From contig JACKLZ010000001.1 in the NCBI GenBank assembly GCA_024235675.1, positions 310,001 to 374,000 on the forward strand: a stretch of 64,000 nucleotides of DNA. Reading direction: 5' to 3'. A model generated the notes under the pieces. It searched no databases and was not told where the DNA came from. It saw nothing but the letters and a program-made list of their open reading frames with translations. Each line of letters starts with the position of its first letter. Position 1 is the stretch's first letter. The position numbers and the translations under genes are program-made. Of the stretch, positions 32,993 through 41,246 are shown piece after piece. This DNA is from Zoogloeaceae bacterium. GTDB taxonomy: Bacteria > Pseudomonadota > Gammaproteobacteria > Burkholderiales > Rhodocyclaceae.

Positions 32993-33744
32993 TTGAATTG
33001 GGCGTGAATATCGACCATGTCGCCACCTTGCGACAGGCACGGCGCACCTGGGAGCCGGACCCGGTCTGGGCTGCTGTCGAGGCGCATCTGGGTGGCGCGG
33101 ATGGTATTACCGTGCATCTGCGCGAAGATCGCCGGCACATCAATGATGACGATGTTCGCAAGCTGCGCGATCTCACTCAGGTCAAGCTCAATCTTGAAAT
33201 GGCCGCCACCGACGAAATGGTCGGCATCGCCGCGGCACTCAAGCCCGAGATGGCCATGTTCGTGCCCGAAGGGCGGCAGGAAGTCACCACCGAAGGCGGT
33301 CTCGACATCGTGTCGCAAGAGGCATCCTTGCGCGACTCGGTTACGCGGCTCGCCGATGCCGGCATTTCGGTCAGTGTGTTCATTGACGCAGACCCGGTCC
33401 AGGTAGAGGCGGCGGCACGCATTGGCGCCCGCGTCTGTGAGATCCACACCGGCCCCTACGCTGCGGCCTTCCACCGTGCCGGTCGCGATGCTCAAAGCCC
33501 GGCCGTGGTGACCGAGATCGACAAGATTCGACGCGCCGGCGACATGATTCGCGCCGCGGGCATGCGCTTCAATGCTGGCCATGCGCTCAACTATTACAAC
33601 GTTCAGCCCATCGCGCGGCTGGCCGGCATTCGTGAACTGCACATCGGCCACGCCATCGTCTCCCGCGCCGTGTTTTGCGGGCTGCGCGAGGCGGTGCGAG
33701 AAATGAAGCGGCTGATGCGTGAAGCGGCCGGGCAGGGCGAGTAG
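32989..33744 (+). CDS. pdxJ: Pyridoxine 5'-phosphate synthase, 251 aa
   Basis: Condenses 3-amino-2-oxopropyl phosphate with deoxyxylulose 5-phosphate to form vitamin B6 phosphate. GVNIDHVATLRQARR at the N-terminus, VHLREDRRHI, FVPEGRQEVTTEGG and RFNAGHALNYYNV are the family's active-site blocks. GTG start overlapping recO (GTGA). pdxJ-acpS adjacency is conserved. Confidence 0.96.
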   Translation: MIELGVNIDHVATLRQARRTWEPDPVWAAVEAHLGGADGITVHLREDRRHINDDDVRKLRDLTQVKLNLEMAATDEMVGIAAALKPEMAMFVPEGRQEVTTEGGLDIVSQEASLRDSVTRLADAGISVSVFIDADPVQVEAAARIGARVCEIHTGPYAAAFHRAGRDAQSPAVVTEIDKIRRAGDMIRAAGMRFNAGHALNYYNVQPIARLAGIRELHIGHAIVSRAVFCGLREAVREMKRLMREAAGQGE

Positions 33745-33752
33745 GGCGCGCC

Positions 33753-34136
33753 ATGATTCACGGCATCGGCACCGACATGGTCAGCGTCGCGCGGATTCGG
33801 CAGGCGCTGGCGCGGCATGGTGATCGCTTTGCCTATCGCATTCTGGCGCCAAGCGAACGTCAGGCCTATCACGATGCACCGCAGCCCGAGCGCTTGCTGG
33901 CCAAGCGCTTTGCGGCCAAGGAAGCCTTCGGCAAAGCCTATGGCACGGGTGTCGCCGTGCCGGCGACCCTGCATTCGGTCGCCATCGTGCGCGACGCGCT
34001 GGGCAAGCCCCATTTCGAATTCCATGGCGCGATGGCCGACATCGTCGCCCGCGACGGTCTGCGCTCGCATGTGAGTCTGAGCGATGAACTCGACTATGTG
34101 GTCGCTTTTGCCGTGATTGAAAAGGACCCGGCCTGA
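33753..34136 (+). CDS. acpS: Holo-ACP synthase, 127 aa
   Basis: Transfers phosphopantetheine from CoA to Ser37 of AcpP. GIGTDMVSVARI near the N-terminus binds Mg; RFAAKEAFGKAYGTG is the second signature. Length normal. Shares one base with nagZ (TGATG). Confidence 0.95.
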   Translation: MIHGIGTDMVSVARIRQALARHGDRFAYRILAPSERQAYHDAPQPERLLAKRFAAKEAFGKAYGTGVAVPATLHSVAIVRDALGKPHFEFHGAMADIVARDGLRSHVSLSDELDYVVAFAVIEKDPA

Positions 34137-35179
34137 TGCCGACGATACTGCCTCTCGGACCGGTGATGCTTGATGTCGCCGGTCACGCCCTGACTGACGA
34201 CGAGCGCAAACGCCTGTGCCACCCACTGGTGGGCGGCGTCATCCTGTTTGCCCGCAACTACGACAACCCCGAGCAACTGGCGGCGCTGAGCGCTGATATT
34301 CGCACTTTGCGCGTGCCGGCCTTGTTGGTCACGGTCGATCACGAAGGCGGGCGGGTGCAGCGCTTTCGCGAGGGCTTTAGCGCCGTGCCGGCGATGGGCG
34401 TGCTGGGCAAAGCCTGGTCGGCCAATCCCGAGACCGGTTGCCAGCTGGCGCGCGATGCCGGTCGTGTGTTGGCCAGTGAATTGATCGCCCATGGCGTGGA
34501 CCTCAGCTATACCCCGGTGCTTGACCTCGACTACGGTGTGAGCCGTGTCATCGGTGACCGCGCTTTTCACCGCGACCCGGACGCCACCATCGCGCTGGCG
34601 ACCGCGCTGATCGATGGCATGGCGGATGCCGGCATGGGCTGCGTGGGAAAACATTTTCCAGGGCACGGCTTTGTCGAGGCCGACTCGCATGTCGATATGC
34701 CGCGCGACATGCGCGATTTCGACGCGATCAGCGCGCAGGACATGCGGCCGTTTCATACCTTGGCGACGCGGCTGGCCGGCGTCATGCCGGCACATGTGAT
34801 CTACCCGGCCGTCGACTCCCGGCCGGCGGGCTTTTCACCGTTCTGGCTGCAGACCGTGCTGCGTGGCCAACTCGGCTTTTCGGGCGTGATTTTCAGTGAT
34901 GATCTGACCATGGAAGCCGCCACCGAAGCGGGCGATATCGTTGCCCGGGCCGAGGCCGCGCGTGCCGCGGGTTGCGATATGGTGCTGGTATGCAACCGGC
35001 CCGATCTGGCGGAAACCCTGCTGGCGCGTTGGCAGCCCGAGGTGCCGCCAACGCTGTCAGAGCGCTTGCGCGCCTTGCACGCACGCCCCCGTGCAGACAG
35101 CGTGTGTCCGGGCAGCGCGGCCTACCTGCAGGCAAAAGCGCAGCTGGCGGCCTTGGCCGAGCACACGCGGCGGGCCTGA
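34136..35179 (+). CDS. nagZ: Beta-N-acetylhexosaminidase NagZ, 347 aa
   Basis: Cytoplasmic GH3 enzyme of cell-wall recycling; removes GlcNAc from muropeptides. VTVDHEGGRVQRF near residue 62, KHFPGHGFVEADSH (the catalytic His/Asp loop, about 170-183) and FSDDLTMEAA with the nucleophile Asp (about 258). All intact; no signal peptide. Confidence 0.95.
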   Translation: MPTILPLGPVMLDVAGHALTDDERKRLCHPLVGGVILFARNYDNPEQLAALSADIRTLRVPALLVTVDHEGGRVQRFREGFSAVPAMGVLGKAWSANPETGCQLARDAGRVLASELIAHGVDLSYTPVLDLDYGVSRVIGDRAFHRDPDATIALATALIDGMADAGMGCVGKHFPGHGFVEADSHVDMPRDMRDFDAISAQDMRPFHTLATRLAGVMPAHVIYPAVDSRPAGFSPFWLQTVLRGQLGFSGVIFSDDLTMEAATEAGDIVARAEAARAAGCDMVLVCNRPDLAETLLARWQPEVPPTLSERLRALHARPRADSVCPGSAAYLQAKAQLAALAEHTRRA

Positions 35180-35190
35180 GCAACGTTGAC

Positions 35191-36999
35191 GTGACGGGCT
35201 TCGATCACCAGACCTTTCTGCGCAACGCGCCGTCCGATCCCGGGGTCTACCGGATGATCGGCGAGGGGGCACAGGTGTTGTATGTCGGCAAGGCCAAGAA
35301 TCTCAAAAAGCGTCTTTCGTCCTATTTCCGTAACCAGTTGGCCAGCCCGCGGATTGCCATGATGGTGTCGCAGATCGTGCAGGTGGAATTCACCGCCACG
35401 CGCTCCGAGGCCGAGGCGCTGATCCTCGAAAACAACCTCATCAAATCGCTGTCGCCGCGCTACAACATCCTGTTTCGGGACGACAAGTCCTACCCCTACA
35501 TCACGCTGACGGCGCATGGCTTTCCGCGGCTGGCGTTTCACCGGGGCGGTTTCACCAAAGGTGCCCGTTACTTCGGGCCCTTTCCGGGCAGCGTGTCGGT
35601 GCGCGACAGCATTCATCTGCTGCAAAAAGTGTTCAAGCTGCGCACCTGCGAAAACGGTGTGTTCGATCACCGATCGCGTCCCTGTCTGTTGCATCAGATC
35701 CAGCGCTGTACTGCGCCCTGTGTGGGGCTGATCTCCGAGCAGGACTACGCCGCCGATGTGCGTCTGGCTACGCTGTTTCTCGAAGGGCGTACCTCCGAGG
35801 TCATCAACGGCCTGACCGACAGCATGGCGGCCGCGGCCGAGCGTATGGCTTTCGAGGAGGCCGCGGCGCTGCGTGATCAGATTCGCGCGCTCCAGCAAGT
35901 GCTGCACCGTCAGTACGTCGATAGCGGCAAGGAAGAAGACGTGGACGTGCTGTGCGCGGTCCAGTCCGAGGGCCTGGTGTGTGTCAATCTGGCGATGATT
36001 CGTGGCGGCCGTCATTTGGGCGACCGGCCGCAGTTCCCGCTCGTCGATGGCGAGTGCTCCACGCAAGACGTGCTCCTCGCTTTCATTGAGCAGCACTACG
36101 CGATGCTGCCACTGCCGGGCAAGATCGTGGCGTCAGTTGATGCTGCGCTGGTCAAGGCGGTGCTCGAGGGCCTGGGCAAACAGGCGGCCGTGGTTGCACC
36201 ACGTCGGCCGATGGAAAAAGGCTGGGTCGAGATGGCGGAGCGCAACGCCACGCTTGCCATTCAGGCGCGGCTGGCAATGTCCGACCGAAGCGCCTCGCGG
36301 CTTGAGGCCTTGCAACTGGCGCTTGGCCTGAGCGAGCCGCCGGCACGCATCGAATGTTTCGACATCAGCCACACGATGGGGGAGGCCACCGTCGCCTCCT
36401 GCGTGGTGTGCGAAGGCGGGGCGATGAAGCGCGGCGAATATCGGCGCTACAACATCACTGGCATCACGCCGGGTGACGACTACGCCGCCATGCGTCAGGT
36501 GTTGTCGCGACGCTACGAGAAAGTCGCCAGCGGTGACGGCGTGCTGCCTGATCTGGTGTTGATCGACGGTGGTCGGGGCCAGCTGTCGATGGCGCTGGAG
36601 GTGTTTGCCGAGCTTGGCCTGGCGGCCTTGCCAGCGGTTGGCGTGGCCAAAGGGGAGGGGCGCAAGCCGGGGCTGGAGTCGCTCATCTTCGGCGATGGTC
36701 GGCCACCCATGCATCTATCGCCCGAATCGGCTGCGCTGCATCTGGTGCAGGAGATCCGCGACGAGGCGCATCGCTTTGCCATTACCGGCCACCGCGCCAA
36801 GCGCGGCAAGGCCCGCATCGGCTCCAGGCTTGAGCGTATCGCTGGCGTCGGGCCCACACGGAGGCGTGCGCTGCTCGCCACCTTTGGTGGTCTGGATGGC
36901 GTGCGCAGCGCGACGGTGGACGATCTGTGCCGGGTCGAAGGCATCAGCCGGACACTCGCAGAGTTGATCCATGGCGAGCTCACTGGCGGCGAGCCGTGA
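35191..36999 (+). CDS. uvrC: Excinuclease ABC subunit C, 602 aa
   Basis: Makes both incisions in nucleotide-excision repair. N-terminal GIY-YIG-type nuclease (PGVYRMIGEGAQVLYVGKAK), Cys-containing RPCLLHQIQRCTAPC, UvrB-binding motif (about 200-240), a C-terminal RNase H-like nuclease (ECFDISHTMGEATVAS, LVLIDGGRGQL) and helix-hairpin-helix repeats. GTG 35191 lies 11 nt after the nagZ stop and is the first start giving the family N-terminus; a long upstream frame overlapping nagZ is spurious. Confidence 0.95.
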   Translation: MTGFDHQTFLRNAPSDPGVYRMIGEGAQVLYVGKAKNLKKRLSSYFRNQLASPRIAMMVSQIVQVEFTATRSEAEALILENNLIKSLSPRYNILFRDDKSYPYITLTAHGFPRLAFHRGGFTKGARYFGPFPGSVSVRDSIHLLQKVFKLRTCENGVFDHRSRPCLLHQIQRCTAPCVGLISEQDYAADVRLATLFLEGRTSEVINGLTDSMAAAAERMAFEEAAALRDQIRALQQVLHRQYVDSGKEEDVDVLCAVQSEGLVCVNLAMIRGGRHLGDRPQFPLVDGECSTQDVLLAFIEQHYAMLPLPGKIVASVDAALVKAVLEGLGKQAAVVAPRRPMEKGWVEMAERNATLAIQARLAMSDRSASRLEALQLALGLSEPPARIECFDISHTMGEATVASCVVCEGGAMKRGEYRRYNITGITPGDDYAAMRQVLSRRYEKVASGDGVLPDLVLIDGGRGQLSMALEVFAELGLAALPAVGVAKGEGRKPGLESLIFGDGRPPMHLSPESAALHLVQEIRDEAHRFAITGHRAKRGKARIGSRLERIAGVGPTRRRALLATFGGLDGVRSATVDDLCRVEGISRTLAELIHGELTGGEP

Positions 37000-37081
37000 C
37001 AAGCTGCGCCGCCAGCGGCTACACTTCGCGCCTGTACTCCCGGTTGGTTTCGATCGGCGAGGCAATTACATCCACAGACTC

Positions 37082-37657
37082 ATGCCATTGAATATACCCA
37101 ATACGCTGACCTGGGCACGGATCATCATGATTCCGGTGTTTGTCGGCGTCTACTATCTGCCCGAAGGCATGATGACACTGCCGGAACGGAATCTCGCGGC
37201 GACGCTGGTGTTCGGCGTGGCCGCGATCACCGACTGGTTCGACGGGTATCTGGCGCGCAGCCTCGATCAAACCTCGGCTTTCGGAGCGTTTCTCGATCCG
37301 GTGGCCGACAAGCTGATGGTGGCCGCCGCGCTGATCATGCTGGTGCAGTTGGGGCGCGCTGATGCGATGATTGCGGTGATCATCATCGGCCGTGAAATCA
37401 CCATTTCCGCACTGCGGGAGTGGATGGCGCGTGTCGGGCGTTCAGCCAGTGTCGCGGTGGCATTCGTGGGCAAATTAAAAACTGCCGCACAGATGGTTGC
37501 GATCCCCTTGCTTCTGTATAATGCGCCCCTGCTTTCGGTGCAATCGCAGTGGGTCGGGACCATTTTGATCTACATTGCGGCGGTGCTGACCCTGTGGTCC
37601 ATGGGCTATTATTTGCACCGTGCAATGCCCATGTTGCGGGACAGTGAAAAAGGCTGA
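37082..37657 (+). CDS. pgsA: Phosphatidylglycerophosphate synthase, 191 aa
   Basis: Makes PGP from CDP-diacylglycerol and glycerol 3-phosphate. The CDP-alcohol phosphotransferase signature is complete: TDWFDGYLAR, then G and DPVADKL. Several transmembrane helices. Start ATG 37082 gives LNIPNTLTWARI, the usual beginning. Next to uvrC and followed by tRNA-Gly and tRNA-Cys, the same order as in E. coli. Confidence 0.95.
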   Translation: MPLNIPNTLTWARIIMIPVFVGVYYLPEGMMTLPERNLAATLVFGVAAITDWFDGYLARSLDQTSAFGAFLDPVADKLMVAAALIMLVQLGRADAMIAVIIIGREITISALREWMARVGRSASVAVAFVGKLKTAAQMVAIPLLLYNAPLLSVQSQWVGTILIYIAAVLTLWSMGYYLHRAMPMLRDSEKG

Positions 37658-37664
37658 AAACGCC

Positions 37665-37692
37665 TTGACAGAAGAAAATGGCTGCCTATAAT
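37665..37692 (+). promoter_or_regulatory. Consensus sigma-70 promoter of the tRNA array
   Basis: TTGACA at 37665-37670, 16-nt spacer, TATAAT at 37687-37692; both boxes are perfect. The first tRNA begins 14 nt downstream, followed by GGCGGTCTG, a possible GC-rich discriminator for stringent control. Confidence 0.85.
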
Positions 37693-37705
37693 GGCGGTCT
37701 GTTTT

Positions 37706-37781
37706 GCGGGAATAGCTCAGTTGGTAGAGCGCAACCTTGCCAAGGTTGAGGTCGCGAGTTCGAGCCTCGTTTCCCGCTCCA
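37706..37781 (+). tRNA. tRNA-Gly (GCC), copy 1
   Basis: 76-nt cloverleaf with encoded CCA. Acceptor GCGGGAA pairs with TTCCCGC; anticodon GCC at 37739-37741 in CCTTGCCAAGG; T-loop GTTCGAGCC. Identical base for base to the copy at 37947. Confidence 0.97.
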
Positions 37782-37788
37782 GTATTCT

Positions 37789-37813
37789 GGGGAAAGCGCA
37801 GCTTTCCCCTTTT
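37789..37813 (+). terminator. Intrinsic terminator-like hairpin after tRNA-Gly copy 1
   Basis: GGGGAAAGC-GCA-GCTTTCCCC, a perfect 9-bp stem, followed by TTTT. It would cut transcription between the first tRNA-Gly and tRNA-Cys in part of the transcripts, or serve as a processing site. Confidence 0.7.
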
Positions 37814-37862
37814 CACTCCCGAGAAATCGGACAGTGAATGGCCGACCTGGCAGTCGGTCAGT

Positions 37863-37936
37863 GGCGCGGTAGCAAAGCGGTTATGCAGGGGACTGCAAAT
37901 CCCTCCAGGGCGGTTCGACTCCGCCCCGCGCCTCCA
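37863..37936 (+). tRNA. tRNA-Cys (GCA)
   Basis: 74-nt tRNA with encoded CCA. Acceptor GGCGCGG/CCGCGCC; anticodon GCA in GGGACTGCAAATCCC; T-loop GGTTCGACTCC. Between two identical tRNA-Gly genes. Confidence 0.97.
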
Positions 37937-37946
37937 GGAAAGTATT

Positions 37947-38022
37947 GCGGGAATAGCTCAGTTGGTAGAGCGCAACCTTGCCAAGGTTGAGGTCGCGAGT
38001 TCGAGCCTCGTTTCCCGCTCCA
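37947..38022 (+). tRNA. tRNA-Gly (GCC), copy 2
   Basis: Identical in all 76 positions to the copy at 37706. The pair forms 76-bp direct repeats 241 bp apart around tRNA-Cys. Confidence 0.97.
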
Positions 38023-38029
38023 AAAACAC

Positions 38030-38065
38030 GAAGGGGAAGCCGTCCGGCTTCCCCTTCTGTTTTTC
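38030..38065 (+). terminator. Intrinsic terminator of the tRNA array
   Basis: GAAGGGGAAGCC-GTCC-GGCTTCCCCTTC, a 12-bp stem with a 4-nt loop, followed by TGTTTTT. Ends the tRNA transcript before the phosphodiesterase gene. Confidence 0.85.
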
Positions 38066-38108
38066 CGCCGCGCTCCCGGCGACGCTATCATGGCCGTGTG
38101 CTCGCCGG

Positions 38109-39314
38109 ATGGCCGAAATGACATTCCCCCGATTTCTCGATTTGCCGGATACCGTTGCTCCCGACTACAAGGGGGGCAGTCTGCTGAACCTGATGGTTTC
38201 CTTGCGGCAGCGTTTTGGCGACCGTCGGGTCGATATACCGGGTTTGCGCGATCCTGCCGCCTTGCCGCTGAACGATGCGCGTGTTGTGGTCTTGCTGGTG
38301 ATCGACGGGCTCGGCGCGCACGACCTCGCCACCCGCGGCGCGGGCAGTTTTCTCGCACGACATCAGGCGCGCACGCTGACCAGTGTTTTCCCACCCACCA
38401 CCGCGAGTGCAATCACCACCAGCTTGACCGGTATCGCGCCCGCCGAGCACGGGCTCACCGGGTGGACTATCCGCGACGACCGTTTTGGTGGTGTGTTCGC
38501 GCCTTTGCCGATGGTGCGTCGAGATCGGGAGCCCATGACCGGCTGGTGGCGCATGCCGCGCTTGTTTCCCTACCCCAGCCTGTTTCAGCGCCTCGATACG
38601 CGTAGCGTGATGGTAGCGCCGGAGTCCATTCTTGGCTCACCGTTCAATTTGCGTCACTCGCGCGGTGTGGCGCGGCGATACGCTTACCTGGATTTGCCTG
38701 GACTGGAGTCTCAGCTTGTTCAGTCCGTCGTTGATCTGGGCAGCCTGGACGGCTTTGTCTACGCCTACCACGCTGACTATGACGCCCTGGCGCATCAGTT
38801 CGGGATTGCCTCGCTTGAGTGCGATGCGCACTTTGAGGCGCTGGATGCCATGATTGCACGGGTGAGCGCGCAGCTTGCCGACAGTGGGGCGCTGCTGCTG
38901 GTGACTGCCGACCACGGGTTCATCGACTCTCCACTCGAGCGTCAATGCGACATTGCCGCTGAAGGCGACCTGCAGTCCTGCTTGGACGGTCCGTTGTGGG
39001 GCGAACGGCGGGTGGCTTACTGTCGCGTGAAGAAGGCATATCGTGCGCAGTTTGAACTTGAGGCGCTTGCCCAGCTGGGCGACCGCTTTCATGTCGTGCC
39101 AGGCCGCCGCCTCATCGATTCAGGAGTGTTCGGGCCGACGGCAAAGCCCTCGCGAAAGCTGGCAGAACGCGTTGGCGATTTCGCCCTGATCGGGCGCGAC
39201 AACTGGACACTCTACGACTGGCTGCCGAACGAACGGCGCTTCCCGATGCTTGGCGTGCATGCCGGTGTCTCTGCGGCTGAGATGTTGATTCCGCTGGTGG
39301 CGATTCCCTGCTGA
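38109..39314 (+). CDS. Alkaline-phosphatase-superfamily phosphodiesterase, 401 aa
   Basis: Type I phosphodiesterase/nucleotide pyrophosphatase-like. LLVIDGLGAHD near residue 60 gives the first metal Asp; FPPTTASAITTSLTG (about 98-112) holds the nucleophile Thr; HADYDALAHQFG and TADHGFID carry the further Asp/His ligands. No signal peptide, so probably cytoplasmic. ATG at 38109 is first; 38118 is an alternative. Substrate unknown. Confidence 0.8.
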   Translation: MAEMTFPRFLDLPDTVAPDYKGGSLLNLMVSLRQRFGDRRVDIPGLRDPAALPLNDARVVVLLVIDGLGAHDLATRGAGSFLARHQARTLTSVFPPTTASAITTSLTGIAPAEHGLTGWTIRDDRFGGVFAPLPMVRRDREPMTGWWRMPRLFPYPSLFQRLDTRSVMVAPESILGSPFNLRHSRGVARRYAYLDLPGLESQLVQSVVDLGSLDGFVYAYHADYDALAHQFGIASLECDAHFEALDAMIARVSAQLADSGALLLVTADHGFIDSPLERQCDIAAEGDLQSCLDGPLWGERRVAYCRVKKAYRAQFELEALAQLGDRFHVVPGRRLIDSGVFGPTAKPSRKLAERVGDFALIGRDNWTLYDWLPNERRFPMLGVHAGVSAAEMLIPLVAIPC

Positions 39315-39321
39315 ACACGCC

Positions 39322-39744
39322 CTAGTGAAGGTCTTCTTTGGCGGCAGGGATCGGTAGCACGCCAATGCCCTCGTCGAGAAGCGCGGCGACTTCTTCAATG
39401 GATGCCTGCCCGCGAATGCTTCTGTCCGGGGCGTCGCCCTGGTGAATGCGGCGCACTTCGGCCGGAAAGGCCTTGCCGACATCCTCGGCTTTTTGTGCGA
39501 GCTGACGCAAACTGGCGACGGCGAGTGCCGCGGTATCGTCGCTGCGTGATGGCGTGGCACCGGGCGTGGGGGCCGCGGTGCCAGTGCGCACGTAGGGCGC
39601 GCTGGGCAGGCGATTGATGTCGCTGCTGGCGCACACCGGACAGTCGATTTTTCGCTCCGCCTGCTGAGTCTCAAACGCATCGGAGGATGCGAACCAGCCC
39701 TCAAAGGCGTGGCCGTTGCCGCAGCGCAGGTTGAGGACGATCAC
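39322..39744 (-). CDS. DUF1178 protein, 140 aa
   Basis: Starts MIVLNLRCGNGHAFEGWFAS and has CPVCASSDINRLPSAPYV, the paired-cysteine (zinc ribbon-like) layout of DUF1178. Converges with the phosphodiesterase gene. Role unknown; a small membrane ORF lies 64 bp upstream on the same strand. Confidence 0.82.
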   Translation of the reverse strand: MIVLNLRCGNGHAFEGWFASSDAFETQQAERKIDCPVCASSDINRLPSAPYVRTGTAAPTPGATPSRSDDTAALAVASLRQLAQKAEDVGKAFPAEVRRIHQGDAPDRSIRGQASIEEVAALLDEGIGVLPIPAAKEDLH

Positions 39745-39808
39745 GCGTCAGTCCGGTCCGACGGGGTGCGGTGGTCACTCGAATCGAGGGCGGAGTGTCT
39801 CTTGCGGG

Positions 39809-39943
39809 TCATTGCTTCAGCGGTGTCTCCAGAAAACCATGTGCCAGGCCCGTGATGATCACGGCAGCAGCAAATCCGAAAACGGCCAGCAGGACATCCA
39901 CGGAGAGGCTGTTCGAGGTGCTGGCGATCGGCGAGCGCTGCAA
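39809..39943 (-). CDS. Possible small single-pass membrane protein, 44 aa
   Basis: TTG at 39943 preceded by GGTGAG, then a short frame with one strong hydrophobic helix VLLAVFGFAAAVIITGLAHG near residues 17-36 and a polar end LETPLKQ. It is the only frame in the 333-bp gap between the DUF1178 gene and the exonuclease gene that looks like a protein. No homologue recognised; the start could also be an internal GTG. Confidence 0.35.
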   Translation of the reverse strand: MQRSPIASTSNSLSVDVLLAVFGFAAAVIITGLAHGFLETPLKQ

Positions 39944-40077
39944 TTATCTCACCCACACAGTCGCCACGATGAGAAAACTGTCGCCATTCAATGCGGCCAG
40001 GCGTGATTCGCCCGATGGGCCGTCGGATGCGCTGCAGTGACCGGCTGGGTCGGCGCGGGGCGTTTACCTGTGCGGAG

Positions 40078-40689
40078 TTAACCTGCACGCGCGTGTGCGA
40101 TGTGTTTCGTCAGTTGAGACTTCGGTGCGTGCTGAATCCGGCAGAGGAGATCGACCGATATGTTGTTGAGCTGGTGTTGCTCGCGTAGCTCATGGGTCAA
40201 ACGCTGGAAAAGACTGGCTGCCATTTCAGCGTCGGCCAAGGCCCGGTGATACCGTCCCGCGACCGGAAGATTCGCATATTCAATCAAGGCACTCAGCTTG
40301 TGGCTCGGCGCGAAAGGAAAAATCCGCCGCGACAGCAGCAGCGAGCAGACGAATGCCTGCTGTCGCTTACGGTCGATGCGCCCAAGTTCGGCATCCCAGA
40401 ATTTGCTGTCGAATGACGCGTTGTGGGCAACCAAGGGGTAGTCACCAACGAAGTCAGACACTTCTTGCATGACCACCGCGGCAGGTGGCGCCGTGCGGAT
40501 CATGTCGTTGGAGATGCCGGTCAGCGATTCGATGAAGGGCGGAATTCGGGCGCCACTGTTCATCAGGCTCTGGTAGCGCCCGACAATCGCGCCGTCCTTG
40601 AGAATCACCGCCGCAATCTCTGTTGCGCGGTCGCCTTGTCCGGGTGACAGGCCAGTCGTTTCAAAGTCGATGACCGCTACAGTCTGCAT
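40078..40689 (-). CDS. DEDDh 3'-5' exonuclease, DnaQ-like, 203 aa
   Basis: Exo I AVIDFETTGLSP at about 5-16 (Asp, Glu), Exo II VAHNASFDSKFWD (Asp, about 92) and Exo III HRALADAEMAASLF (His and Asp, about 160-165) give the full DEDDh set. Resembles the epsilon/RNase T-type exonucleases encoded as free-standing proteins. AAGGAA precedes ATG 40689. Repair or RNA role undecided. Confidence 0.87.
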   Translation of the reverse strand: MQTVAVIDFETTGLSPGQGDRATEIAAVILKDGAIVGRYQSLMNSGARIPPFIESLTGISNDMIRTAPPAAVVMQEVSDFVGDYPLVAHNASFDSKFWDAELGRIDRKRQQAFVCSLLLSRRIFPFAPSHKLSALIEYANLPVAGRYHRALADAEMAASLFQRLTHELREQHQLNNISVDLLCRIQHAPKSQLTKHIAHARAG

Positions 40690-40705
40690 GAACGCGTTCC
40701 TTGAG

Positions 40706-41017
40706 CTACAGGGACAGGGCGGTGGCCCGGCATCTGTCGCACACGTCCCATGGTGCGCAATCACACACGCGGGGATGTTCAACGTAGTTGCTGCCCACCT
40801 GAACGCCGCTGGATGCGCTGCGAGCGCTCGCAGCGACGCGCTTCGGCGTTTGTGCCGTGTCGGTTGAAGCGTCGTGGGGCGTTGGTGACCACCTTGAAAA
40901 CGCGCTCATGTCTTCCTTGGCGTCGACGTACCAGATTTTTCGGGCGGCATCCCAGCGCGCGCCAAGCTTTTTCGCTTGGTCTTTTTCCGCAAAAGGAACT
41001 TTAAGGTTGAGTCGCAT
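40706..41017 (-). CDS. DUF5710-domain protein with Cys cluster, 103 aa
   Basis: Begins MRLNLKVPFAEKDQAKKLGA with RWDAARKIWYV following, the DUF5710 domain seen at ends of DNA-processing proteins and primases. The middle is low complexity (Ser/Ala/Thr/Pro). The C-terminus has VCDCAPWDVCDRC, four cysteines fit for zinc. It lies 16 nt before the exonuclease start on the same strand, so the two are likely cotranscribed; a nucleic-acid role is inferred. Confidence 0.7.
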   Translation of the reverse strand: MRLNLKVPFAEKDQAKKLGARWDAARKIWYVDAKEDMSAFSRWSPTPHDASTDTAQTPKRVAASARSASSGVQVGSNYVEHPRVCDCAPWDVCDRCRATALSL

Positions 41018-41179
41018 GGTGCATCCAGGCCACGGCGTTGGGGCAAACATTATATGTTGCCTCGGTACCCGCGCGGCGCAGGAATCGGGCCGCCGCGGTC
41101 GTTGGCTTTCGTCGATTTGCAGCGTGTGGTCGACGGGCGCCTCATGGGGATCGCTTCGTCCGGTTCCGCTCGACGCCAA

Positions 41180-41201
41180 GTCTAAACCTTTCGATCTAGA
41201 C
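41180..41201. promoter_or_regulatory. Putative TetR-family operator
   Basis: GTCTA and TAGAC form an inverted repeat with a 12-nt centre (41180-41184/41197-41201). The same bases also read as direct TCTAAACC and TCTAGACC, 14 bp apart. It lies 46 bp upstream of the TetR gene, suiting autorepression. Confidence 0.5.
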
Positions 41202-41246
41202 CTGTTAACATGAGACCTTGCTCAACATGGATCGAGGTGGCGCAGC

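Noticed and set aside
34972..35190. Extension of uvrC upstream into nagZ
   Set aside because: The extra 73 residues are an out-of-frame reading of nagZ codons; the GTG at 35191 yields the family's N-terminus.
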